A program made the position numbers and the translations under genes. A DNA stretch of 44,668 bases, from the NCBI GenBank assembly GCA_903872185.1, contig CAIQJL010000165.1, positions 1 through 44,668 on the forward strand. The letters run 5' to 3'. This stretch comes from an uncultured Bacteroidota bacterium. Its GTDB lineage: Bacteria > Bacteroidota > Bacteroidia > Bacteroidales > GWA2-32-17. Positions within the stretch are counted from its first letter, which is position 1; each line of letters opens with the position of its first letter. The notes below the pieces were generated by a model, which saw nothing but the letters and a program-made list of their open reading frames with translations, did no database searches and was not told the DNA's origin. This document shows, piece by piece, positions 32,671-39,981 of this stretch.

Positions 32671-34134
32671 TTAAAGTTTTATTGGAACACCACGATAAAA
32701 ATCAAGAATTTTAATCCTAAAAACATATTCATATTTTGCTTTAATAAGCTCTGAACGTGATTTAGCAAGATTATTTTTTGCAAGGTTAAAATCAACAGAG
32801 TTAATCATTCCAACATCAAATTTTTGTTGAATGTAACGAAATGATTCTTCTGAAGCTGAAACAGATTTTTTAGCTGCTATGTATTTTTTAATAGAAGCTG
32901 TTGCGTCAGCATATGCTTGTTGAATCTCTTTTTGTAATTGCTTTTCGGCAAGATCGTAAGAGTATTTTGAGTTTAGAGTACCTATCTTTGCTGAACTAAT
33001 AGAATAATTTGATTGCCAGTTGTTAAATATTGGAATGTTTAAACCAAATGAAATACTTTTACTGACATTATCTTTTAATTGATTATTAAAGGAAGGTGTA
33101 TTGTAATTATAGTTGAAAGATGGAGAATAGACTTCATATAGTGGATTCCCTGTGGCATCAACAGCCCATCCAGAGAAAATCTGTGTGGGTACCATGTCGG
33201 TAATTGATTGCCGTTGTGACGAATACCCTGAAGAATAAACTCCACTCAAAGTTAATCGTGGGCTTCTATAACCTCTGGCAATTGCAAGTCCCTTTTCTGC
33301 GCTTTTCATTTTTAATTCTGCACTTTTCATTTGAGGAAGTTTTTGAAGAGCCTCTTGAAAAATTTCTTCGGGAGTGGTAAATGCAAAACTAGTTTCAGGT
33401 TCTGGAATTAAAGGTTTTTCAATATTAAAACTATCAGTAAAACCAAGTTCCAATAGTTGATTTAATGTTAAATATGACATCGATAGTTGATTCTCGGCAG
33501 ATACAAGTTGCATTTCATCAGAGGCTAATTGCGATTGCATTTCAAGGTAGTTTCCTTGAGCAATGCTTCCGGCTTCAAATAATTTTTTATTCCTATCGGC
33601 CTGAGTCTTTGATAACTCTACTTGATTTTGTGCAATATAAACAAGTTCGTCACTAAAAAGAATTTGTAAAAAAGCAGATGCTATATTTAAAGAGATATCA
33701 TTTCGCGCTTTTTGTAAATCTTCTAACCCTGCCTGAAAATTAAGTGAACTTTGTTGCAAGGTGTTAATATTTTGAAACCCATTAAAAAGTGTAATTGAGC
33801 TTGAAAGTGAAAAGTTGTTTGAGCTTACATTACTTTCTGCAAATTGATTGGTTAGTGGATCTATAGAGCGACCCAGAGAGTAATTCTGACTTGCCGAACC
33901 ATTTAAATTTGGAAGAAAAGACATTTTACTCCTAAGATAAGCAGCATTTGCGTTTTTAGTTGTTAACTCTTGAATTTTAACCTGAATATTATTTTCAATA
34001 GCATAGTTGATACATTTTTCTAGCGACCATTTTTCCTGAGCACTTGCATCAAAGTAGCAAATAATTACCAATAAAAAAACTAATTGCCTGATAATGTACA
34101 TATAGCGAAATTTGTAATTCATAAAGATAAACAC
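32671..34134 (-). CDS. TolC-family outer-membrane efflux protein
   Basis: Up to 487 residues. Signal peptide ends DASAQ before EKWSLEKCINYAIENNIQVKIQ, the classic start of Bacteroidota TolC/OEP proteins. Two OEP repeats follow, with QADRNKKLFEAGSIAQGNYLEMQSQLA in the first and SFRYIQQKFDVGMINSVDFNLAKNNLAKSRSELIKAKYEYVFR in the second; these form the alpha-barrel hairpins. It would be the outer-membrane exit duct for the adaptor encoded 11 bases later. ATGs at 34134, 34122 and 34101 are all possible; the last gives the tightest signal peptide (MYIIRQLVFLL). Confidence 0.88.
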   Translation of the reverse strand: MFIFMNYKFRYMYIIRQLVFLLVIICYFDASAQEKWSLEKCINYAIENNIQVKIQELTTKNANAAYLRSKMSFLPNLNGSASQNYSLGRSIDPLTNQFAESNVSSNNFSLSSSITLFNGFQNINTLQQSSLNFQAGLEDLQKARNDISLNIASAFLQILFSDELVYIAQNQVELSKTQADRNKKLFEAGSIAQGNYLEMQSQLASDEMQLVSAENQLSMSYLTLNQLLELGFTDSFNIEKPLIPEPETSFAFTTPEEIFQEALQKLPQMKSAELKMKSAEKGLAIARGYRSPRLTLSGVYSSGYSSQRQSITDMVPTQIFSGWAVDATGNPLYEVYSPSFNYNYNTPSFNNQLKDNVSKSISFGLNIPIFNNWQSNYSISSAKIGTLNSKYSYDLAEKQLQKEIQQAYADATASIKKYIAAKKSVSASEESFRYIQQKFDVGMINSVDFNLAKNNLAKSRSELIKAKYEYVFRIKILDFYRGVPIKL

Positions 34135-34235
34135 AATAGTTTTAAAAATAATTTAAAGTCGTTTAGAAAAGTTTTTTTAACAAATGGACACATATAATAT
34201 TTTGAATTTATAAATCCTCAATAATATTATTTTAA

Positions 34236-34243
34236 TAATTTTG
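34236..34243 (+). promoter_or_regulatory. Candidate Bacteroidota -7 box for the lipoprotein at 34264
   Basis: TAATTTTG, exact TAnnTTTG match, 20 bases before the ATG. No -33 TTG at normal distance. Confidence 0.42.
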
Positions 34244-34263
34244 CTCTATAAAATTTATAAATT

Positions 34264-34710
34264 ATGAAATCTAAAATTTTGGCTTTATTTATTTGTTGCA
34301 TAATGCTTGCTTGTCAATCGCCAACTGCTGTAACTGTTGATGTTCAAAAGTGCAAAGCAGAAATTCTTCAGACAGAAAAGGATTTTGAGAAAATGGCTTC
34401 CGAAAAAGGAATTAAAGAAGCATTTCTTTTTTATGCCTCTGATTCTGTCGCAATGAACAGATTTAATTTGATTTATAAAGGTAAAAAGCAAGTGAATTTA
34501 TATTTCGATTATGTGAAAATGAATGATGCTCAATTAAAGTGGACTCCTACTTTTGTTGATGTAGCTTCATCGGGCGATATGGGTTATACATATGGTAAAT
34601 ATACTTATATTCATAAAGATTCAATAGGAAAAACAGTCGAAAATAAAGGCGTATTCCATACAGTATGGAAGAAACAAGCTGATGGGAACTGGAAATTTGT
34701 TTGGGATTAG
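34264..34710 (+). CDS. DUF4440 / NTF2-like lipoprotein
   Basis: 148 residues. Lipoprotein signal MKSKILALFICCIMLAC with lipidation at Cys17. The mature domain is an NTF2-like fold of the DUF4440/SnoaL group: helix AEILQTEKDFEKMASEKGIKEAFLFYASDSVAMNR, then strands with GDMGYTYGKYTYIHKD and the typical ending GVFHTVWKKQADGNWKFVWD. These small proteins bind varied ligands or act as ketosteroid-isomerase-like enzymes; no catalytic role can be assigned here. Transcribed alone; three mini-palindromes lie directly downstream. Confidence 0.82.
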   Translation: MKSKILALFICCIMLACQSPTAVTVDVQKCKAEILQTEKDFEKMASEKGIKEAFLFYASDSVAMNRFNLIYKGKKQVNLYFDYVKMNDAQLKWTPTFVDVASSGDMGYTYGKYTYIHKDSIGKTVENKGVFHTVWKKQADGNWKFVWD

Positions 34711-34712
34711 TG

Positions 34713-34740
34713 ATTAATTAAGCGAGGACGCTTAATTAAT
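34713..34740. repeat. Mini-palindrome (AGCG-4nt-CGCT family), copy 3
   Basis: ATTAATTAAGCG and CGCTTAATTAAT are perfect 12-base arms around AGGA (the reverse complement of TCCT in copies 2 and 5). It begins two bases after the lipoprotein stop, so it may also end that transcript. Confidence 0.78.
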
Positions 34741-34753
34741 TTTATGTCTAACT

Positions 34754-34777
34754 GTGCAAAGCGTCCACGCTTTGCAC
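34754..34777. repeat. Mini-palindrome (AGCG-4nt-CGCT family), copy 4
   Basis: GTGCAAAGCG and CGCTTTGCAC are perfect 10-base arms around TCCA; the T and A at the spacer edges can pair too. Same core as the other copies, different outer arm. Confidence 0.78.
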
Positions 34778-34805
34778 TTAATTTTCAGACAAGTTAACTC
34801 TAAAT

Positions 34806-34829
34806 GTGTAAAGCGTCCTCGCTTTTCAC
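34806..34829. repeat. Mini-palindrome (AGCG-4nt-CGCT family), copy 5
   Basis: GTGTAAAGCG and CGCTTTTCAC, 10-base arms with one mismatch, around TCCT. Third copy within 120 bases between the DUF4440 gene and gltX. Confidence 0.75.
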
Positions 34830-34879
34830 TAAAATTTTACAAGTTGACTGTTACACAAAGATCACAATTCCGTATCCTT

Positions 34880-34898
34880 GGTCTGTGACGCACAGACC
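34880..34898. repeat. Perfect short hairpin next to gltX
   Basis: GGTCTGTG and CACAGACC are perfect 8-base arms around ACG. It lies six bases past the gltX stop (stop complement at 34904), so it could form at the end of the gltX transcript. It does not share the AGCG core. Confidence 0.65.
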
Positions 34899-34903
34899 AT
34901 AAT

Positions 34904-36424
34904 TTAATTTATTTTTTTAACTGCATTTTCAATTCTACTTATAATTTCCTCTTTGCCTAACAACTCCACTATTTCAAACATTCCAGGACCTGAAGTTGTT
35001 CCCACAACTGCTATTCTGAAAGGTGTCATTACCTGACCTAAACCAATATTTTTTGCTTCAAAATAAGTTTTTACTTTGTCTTCAAGTTGATGAGGTTCTA
35101 AAGAGTCGGCAGTTGAAATAATTTCTTTTAGTTCATTTAGTATTGCAGGTGTTTCTGGTTTCCAGCGTTTTTTTACTGCTTCATTATCATAACTTTCGGG
35201 AGCTATAAAAAGGAATAGGCTTTCTTTTAAAATATCTGTTACAAAAGTTGCACGCTCTTTAAGCAATTCGCAAATTTTTTCAATTAATGAAACGTCTGCA
35301 TTAATACCTTCTTTTTCAAGTTCTGGTTTAAGCATTAAGGCTAATTCATTATTGCTTTTTACTCTTAAATATTGATGGTTAAACCATTTTGTTTTTTCTG
35401 GATCGAAACGAGAACCTGATTTTCCAACTCTTTCCAAAACAAAAATTTCACATAATTGTTCAAGTGAAAAAATTTCTTGTTCAGTACCAGGATTCCAGCC
35501 TAAAAGTGATAACATATTTACAAATGCTTCTGGAAAATATCCGCATTCGCGATACCCCGAATAAATTTCTCCTTCGGCTGTTTTCCAATCTGTAGGAAAA
35601 ACCGGGAATCCAAGTTTGTCACCATCTCTTTTACTTAGTTTGCCTTTTCCGTCTGGCTTTAAAATTAGTGGTAAATGTGCAAATTCTGGCATAGTGTTAT
35701 CCCATCCAAATGCACGATATAACAATACATGCAATGGTAATGAAGGAAGCCATTCTTCGCCACGAATTACATGAGAAATTTCCATTAAATGATCATCTAC
35801 AATATTTGCTAAATGATAAGTTGGCATTCCATCTGACTTAAATAATACTTTATCATCAAGAGTATTTGTGTTTACTTCAACTTTGCCACGAATAATATCA
35901 TTCATATGAACAATTTCGTTTTCGGGCATTTTAAAACGTATAACATAATGCACGCCAGTTGCTAAAAGTTCTTTCACTTCACTCTCTTGAAGTGTTAAGC
36001 TGTTTCGCATATTTTTACGCGTAAAAACATCATATTGAAACTGCTGTTTTAGTGATTCTTTTTCTTTTCTGATATTATCGAGTTCTTCGGGGGTGTCAAA
36101 AGCGTAATAAGCACTTCCGCAATTTATTAAAGTATCTGCATATTGGTGATAAACTTCTTTTCGGTCTGATTGACGGTATGGTCCGTATTCACCACCTTTT
36201 ACAACATCTTCATCGAAATTTATACCGCACCACTTTAACGATTCAATTATATATTCTTCGGCTCCGGCAACATATCTTGTTTGGTCTGTATCTTCAATAC
36301 GAAGTATTAGTTTACCATTATTTTTTTTTGCAAAAAGATAATTGAATAATGCTGTACGAACACCACCAACATGCAATGGGCCTGTTGGACTAGGAGCAAA
36401 ACGAACACGAACTGGACGACTCAT
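34904..36424 (-). CDS. gltX: Glutamate--tRNA ligase
   Basis: 506 residues, normal GluRS length. Class I signatures: RVRFAPSPTGPLHVGGVRTALFN with HVGG as the HIGH motif (residues 18-21), LILRIEDTDQTR, and KLSKRDGDKLG as the KMSKS loop (about 258-262). The C-terminal helical anticodon-binding domain (FMVGREP-like region, then SRIENAVKKIN at the end) is complete. It charges tRNA-Glu. Single gene on the minus strand; a TATTTTTG box lies 16 bases upstream of the ATG. Confidence 0.97.
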   Translation of the reverse strand: MSRPVRVRFAPSPTGPLHVGGVRTALFNYLFAKKNNGKLILRIEDTDQTRYVAGAEEYIIESLKWCGINFDEDVVKGGEYGPYRQSDRKEVYHQYADTLINCGSAYYAFDTPEELDNIRKEKESLKQQFQYDVFTRKNMRNSLTLQESEVKELLATGVHYVIRFKMPENEIVHMNDIIRGKVEVNTNTLDDKVLFKSDGMPTYHLANIVDDHLMEISHVIRGEEWLPSLPLHVLLYRAFGWDNTMPEFAHLPLILKPDGKGKLSKRDGDKLGFPVFPTDWKTAEGEIYSGYRECGYFPEAFVNMLSLLGWNPGTEQEIFSLEQLCEIFVLERVGKSGSRFDPEKTKWFNHQYLRVKSNNELALMLKPELEKEGINADVSLIEKICELLKERATFVTDILKESLFLFIAPESYDNEAVKKRWKPETPAILNELKEIISTADSLEPHQLEDKVKTYFEAKNIGLGQVMTPFRIAVVGTTSGPGMFEIVELLGKEEIISRIENAVKKIN

Positions 36425-36440
36425 AAAAAATTATTTTTTG

Positions 36441-36448
36441 CAAAAATA
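36441..36448 (-). promoter_or_regulatory. Candidate Bacteroidota -7 box for gltX
   Basis: TATTTTTG on the minus strand, 16 bases before the gltX ATG. A TTG lies 12 bases further upstream, shorter than the usual spacing. Confidence 0.45.
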
Positions 36449-36489
36449 GGGATTGTTTTGCAAACTGTGTTTAAAATTATCTTTTTAAT

Positions 36490-39117
36490 CTAATTTTTTA
36501 TAAATTTTGCAAAATAGACTTTATTTTTTTTGTTTATTTTAATAGTATAAATGCCTTTAGTATAATCTTGAATATTAATTTCTAATAGCTCATTTTGGGG
36601 AATAATAGTTTTTATGAATTTTCCTTCGATTGAGAAAATTTCAATACTTCTGGTAAACTCAGGTAGATTAATCCAAATCAGATTATTTGCAGGATTTGGA
36701 AAAGTTAATATTCTTTGAATTTGTATAATGTTTAGGAATGATAATGTAGAAACAAAAGTGTTATGTGTAGAATTTGTTACGATTGCAGGGTTGTAATCAA
36801 AAAAGATGTATGCTTTATTTTCAACTACCGTAGAATCAGCCAAGCCAAGTTTGGGCTTAATACTAAACTTAACAAAACCCTGACTTCCAAAATTGTTTAC
36901 ATTACTATCTGGAAGCAATATGTTATAAAAAGTAAAAACTATTTCTCTATTGTTATTAATTTGATAAGTAACAGGGTGACTGCTGGTTAAAATCTGAAAT
37001 GTTTCGATATTAAAATTTGTATTAATAGTGTCACGAATTACAACTTTAAAGGCAGTATCAGTACCTGTATTTTGAAAGCGAATGGTGTAAGTCAATTTTG
37101 TGTTATGTAATACCAGTCCTTCTTGCCCAATTCCTAATGGCGACACTACTTTATCATTTGGATCATAAGAACCTGTTACTACTTGATAAAGGGTATCATG
37201 GTTATTTATTATATTAGTATCAGGCAATAACGGTGTTACCCAAGCATGAGAAAATAATGAGTCGCCTAAGTGAATCGTATCAGCTTGCATATGAAAATTT
37301 GCTCTAATTATATGACTTGTTCCAGGTCCCAATAAAATATTATTCCATGTTAGAGTATTTCCAACTTGTATCGTGGGAGTTTCGGAACTATTGTTAAACG
37401 AAATTAAAGAATCATAGGCAAAATTTAAGTCAACATTTTCGGTTACAGTTCCCCAGTTTTTAACTGTTAACCAATAGTCAGTCTCAAAACCTGGCCTTAT
37501 AGGTGAACCGCTTATATAAACAGCTTTATCATGAGTATTTAGTTTTGATTTAACTGCAAAATTTAGTGAATCTATATTTTGTGATAAACTGTCAAATGAA
37601 ATTTGATAGTTATACACATTGTTAGTAGAATACCAGTATGGTTGCGGGAGATATGAAATAGAATAATTTCCGGTATCGGCGGATGCAAAATAATAAGTTC
37701 CATCATTATTTGAAATCGCATATTCTGGACCTGGTAATAACCTAACCATTTGACCACTGATTCCTTGCTCGTTATTATCACAAATTCCATTATTGTTTAG
37801 GTCGTTAAATACCTTTCCTGAAATAGTAGGAAAAACTAATTTTATAACCCAAATATCACGATTTCCATGGTTAGAATATACATCGCCATCAAAAGAATCA
37901 GATAAACCAGCCAATACCATTTCCTTTTCAGAAATAAAAACAGGTAAGGAGAAGCCATCGGTTAAACTACCTCCAAAGCATTTCTGCCATTTCAGGTTTA
38001 ATAAAGAATCTGTTTTTAAAATCCAAAGATCATAATTTCCACCATGAAATCCTGTAACATCTCCATCGATAGAGTTAGTTCCACCTGTTGCAAAAAATCC
38101 ATTATCCTGGGTGCTATTTATAGACACACAAAAATCAGCATTAAATCCACCAAAACATTTTTGATTAATAATATTACCTATAGAATCCGTTAAAAAAATT
38201 GTCATATCAAAATCTCCATGGTTACCTATGATGTCGCCATTAGTAGAGTTTGTGGATAATCCAACCATGTATTTTTTATTTGATAATTCTTTTACATATA
38301 GACCTCTATCATCATTAGTTCCACCAATGCATTTCTGCCATTGAAGATTTCCTGTTGAATCCGTTTTTACCAGCCAACTATCGTAAAAACCATGAAACTG
38401 CGTAACCTGGCCATCATTTGAACTAGTCCATCCGGAAATAATATAGCCTTTGTCGCTTGTTTGTTGAACTTCAGTTGCTCCATCAGAAAAACTTCCTCCA
38501 AAACATTTCTGCCATTGAATATTTCCTGTAATATCTAATTTAACCATCCATAAATCTTCATCGCCATGATTTCCTGAAATATCTCCATTATTTAACTCAG
38601 CATTTCCAACAAAAACATATCCACCATCAGCTAATTGAATAATATCATGCGCTTGATCATTTCCTATACCTCCAAAACATTTCTGCCATTGAATATTGCC
38701 TATAGAATCTAATTTTACTATCCAGCAATCTGAATTCATACTGTGGTTTCCTGAAACATCTCCATCATTTGAATTAGTATAACCTGCAATAATAAATCCA
38801 TGATCTTTTGTTACAAATATTGAACCTGGATAATCATAGCTACTGCCACCAAAACTTTTTTCCCACTCTAAATTACCTGATGAATTTAATTTAATAACCC
38901 AAATATCATATAAACCCTTATTAGTTGATATATCTCCATTTGTAGAGTTAGTGCTGCCAATAATTGCAAAACCACCATCCCAACATTTTTTAATAGCATA
39001 AGGCTCCTCTGTTGAACTTCCTCCGAACGAATTTTGCCATTGAATAACAGGCTGAGAAAAGAGATTGTTAAAAACAAATAGAATAACGATAGTAAGAAAG
39101 CTATATCTTAGTTTCAT
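36490..39117 (-). CDS. Large T9SS-sorted surface protein: seven-repeat propeller-like region, SdrD_B-like and DUF11-like domains
   Basis: 875 residues. After a signal peptide (MKLRYSFLTIVILFVFNNLFSQ) come seven repeats of about 58-60 residues (22 to about 430), each starting near IQWQKCFGGS..D and running through DGGY...G.T.S..GD..G.HG..D.W.VKLD..GN; this suggests a seven-bladed beta-propeller. Next is an SdrD_B-like domain (ISGKVFNDLNNNGICDNNEQG, from about 433), a DUF11/T9SS-associated domain (SYDPNDKVVSPLG from about 648; YTIRFQNTGTDTAFKVVIRDTI), and a type A sorting domain (FPNPANNLIWINLP from about 805). The cargo is placed on the cell surface. Binding partner unknown. It has the best promoter match in the window. 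Confidence 0.87.
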   Translation of the reverse strand: MKLRYSFLTIVILFVFNNLFSQPVIQWQNSFGGSSTEEPYAIKKCWDGGFAIIGSTNSTNGDISTNKGLYDIWVIKLNSSGNLEWEKSFGGSSYDYPGSIFVTKDHGFIIAGYTNSNDGDVSGNHSMNSDCWIVKLDSIGNIQWQKCFGGIGNDQAHDIIQLADGGYVFVGNAELNNGDISGNHGDEDLWMVKLDITGNIQWQKCFGGSFSDGATEVQQTSDKGYIISGWTSSNDGQVTQFHGFYDSWLVKTDSTGNLQWQKCIGGTNDDRGLYVKELSNKKYMVGLSTNSTNGDIIGNHGDFDMTIFLTDSIGNIINQKCFGGFNADFCVSINSTQDNGFFATGGTNSIDGDVTGFHGGNYDLWILKTDSLLNLKWQKCFGGSLTDGFSLPVFISEKEMVLAGLSDSFDGDVYSNHGNRDIWVIKLVFPTISGKVFNDLNNNGICDNNEQGISGQMVRLLPGPEYAISNNDGTYYFASADTGNYSISYLPQPYWYSTNNVYNYQISFDSLSQNIDSLNFAVKSKLNTHDKAVYISGSPIRPGFETDYWLTVKNWGTVTENVDLNFAYDSLISFNNSSETPTIQVGNTLTWNNILLGPGTSHIIRANFHMQADTIHLGDSLFSHAWVTPLLPDTNIINNHDTLYQVVTGSYDPNDKVVSPLGIGQEGLVLHNTKLTYTIRFQNTGTDTAFKVVIRDTINTNFNIETFQILTSSHPVTYQINNNREIVFTFYNILLPDSNVNNFGSQGFVKFSIKPKLGLADSTVVENKAYIFFDYNPAIVTNSTHNTFVSTLSFLNIIQIQRILTFPNPANNLIWINLPEFTRSIEIFSIEGKFIKTIIPQNELLEINIQDYTKGIYTIKINKKNKVYFAKFIKN

Positions 39118-39134
39118 AGATAATATTATTTATA

Positions 39135-39163
39135 CAAAGTTATCAAATGTTTGATGCTTTCAA
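39135..39163 (-). promoter_or_regulatory. Bacteroidota-type promoter for the 875-residue T9SS protein
   Basis: On the minus strand, TTG (39161-39163) is followed after 18 bases by TAACTTTG (39135-39142), fitting the TTG-N17-23-TAnnTTTG layout, 17 bases before the ATG. The only candidate here with both elements. Confidence 0.6.
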
Positions 39164-39233
39164 GTAAAATACGGTTAAGTTTTTGGACAAAAGTAAATTC
39201 TAAATAAAAATAACTTAAAACTCCACTTCTCCA

Positions 39234-39249
39234 TAATTTTGTATATTTG
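39234..39249 (+). promoter_or_regulatory. Paired candidate -7 boxes ahead of the sigma-factor gene
   Basis: TAATTTTG (39234-39241) is followed directly by TATATTTG (39242-39249); both match TAnnTTTG. Either would give a leader of about 130 bases that includes the GC-rich palindrome at 39268-39301. No -33 TTG at normal spacing. Confidence 0.4.
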
Positions 39250-39267
39250 TTTAACTTAATGTATTGC

Positions 39268-39301
39268 CATGCTTCGGTTCGCCGCGGCGGACTGAAGCAT
39301 G
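39268..39301. repeat. GC-rich REP-like palindrome in the sigma-factor leader
   Basis: CATGCTTCGGT pairs with ACTGAAGCATG (one G-T wobble) and the centre CGCCGCGGCG is itself a perfect palindrome. Its GC content is far above the surrounding DNA. Looks like a REP element or a transferred repeat. Confidence 0.7.
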
Positions 39302-39387
39302 ATTGTAAGTGGGTTTTTTATAAAAATCGTTATAATTTTGAGGCAACCTTTTACAAATATTGTGTTCTTATATTGAAAATTAATAGA

Positions 39388-39966
39388 ATGCTTCCTGAGG
39401 AACTGCTAATTGAACAGTGTAGAAAAGGAAAGCAAGCTGCGCAAGAAGAACTTTACGACCGTTTTTCTGCAGCTATGCTCAGCGTTTGCACGCGTTATTG
39501 CGGAAATAGAACAGAAGCAGAAGATTTGTTGCAAGAAGGTTTTATTAAAATTTTCAGAAATATTTATGATTTTAAAGCAAAAAATGAAGGTTCGTTGGCC
39601 GCATGGATTAAAAGAATAATGGTAAACACTGCTTTAAGTTATTTGAGAGATAAAAAGCGTTTTTCGTTCATTGAAGATATTGATAAAGTCCCAATTAAAG
39701 ATCAGGAGGATATTTTATTTGATGAAAATGAAATAGTCTCGCCAAGCAGTCAGGATCTAATGAATATGATTTCGGAATTACCTGAGGGTTATAAGTTGGT
39801 TTTTAATCTTTATGTGATAGAAGATTATGGCCATAAAGAAATTGCGAGTATGCTAGGAATATCTGAGGGAACTTCAAAATCGCAACTTTCAAAAGCAAGA
39901 GCATTTTTGCAAAAGAAAATTGTTGAATGGGAAACACGAAAAAAAAAACTTTTAGTAGCGGTATAA
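39388..39966 (+). CDS. RNA polymerase sigma factor, ECF-type sigma-70
   Basis: 192 residues from the ATG at 39388 (MLPEELLIEQCRKGKQAAQEELYDRF), the normal ECF start; an ATG at 39247 would add 47 residues that run through the REP-like palindrome and look non-coding. Region 2 is CTRYCGNRTEAEDLLQEGFIKIFRNIYDF; region 4 is LPEGYKLVFNLYVIEDYGHKEIASMLGISEGTSKSQLSKARAFL with the helix-turn-helix. It directs polymerase to a specific promoter set. The next gene, 15 bases on, encodes a membrane protein of the anti-sigma-like kind that often follows such factors in this phylum. The target promoters are not visible. Confidence 0.9.
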   Translation: MLPEELLIEQCRKGKQAAQEELYDRFSAAMLSVCTRYCGNRTEAEDLLQEGFIKIFRNIYDFKAKNEGSLAAWIKRIMVNTALSYLRDKKRFSFIEDIDKVPIKDQEDILFDENEIVSPSSQDLMNMISELPEGYKLVFNLYVIEDYGHKEIASMLGISEGTSKSQLSKARAFLQKKIVEWETRKKKLLVAV

Positions 39967-39981
39967 AATAGAAAATAAGAT

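Noticed and set aside
36490-39117. Short repeated DNA read as a CRISPR array
   Set aside because: The repeats are coding, about 175 bases apart and diverged, as expected for protein repeats; no cas genes are nearby.
39247-39387. N-terminal extension of the sigma factor from an ATG at 39247
   Set aside because: It would translate the REP-like palindrome and put the start inside a -7 box; ECF factors normally start as at 39388.
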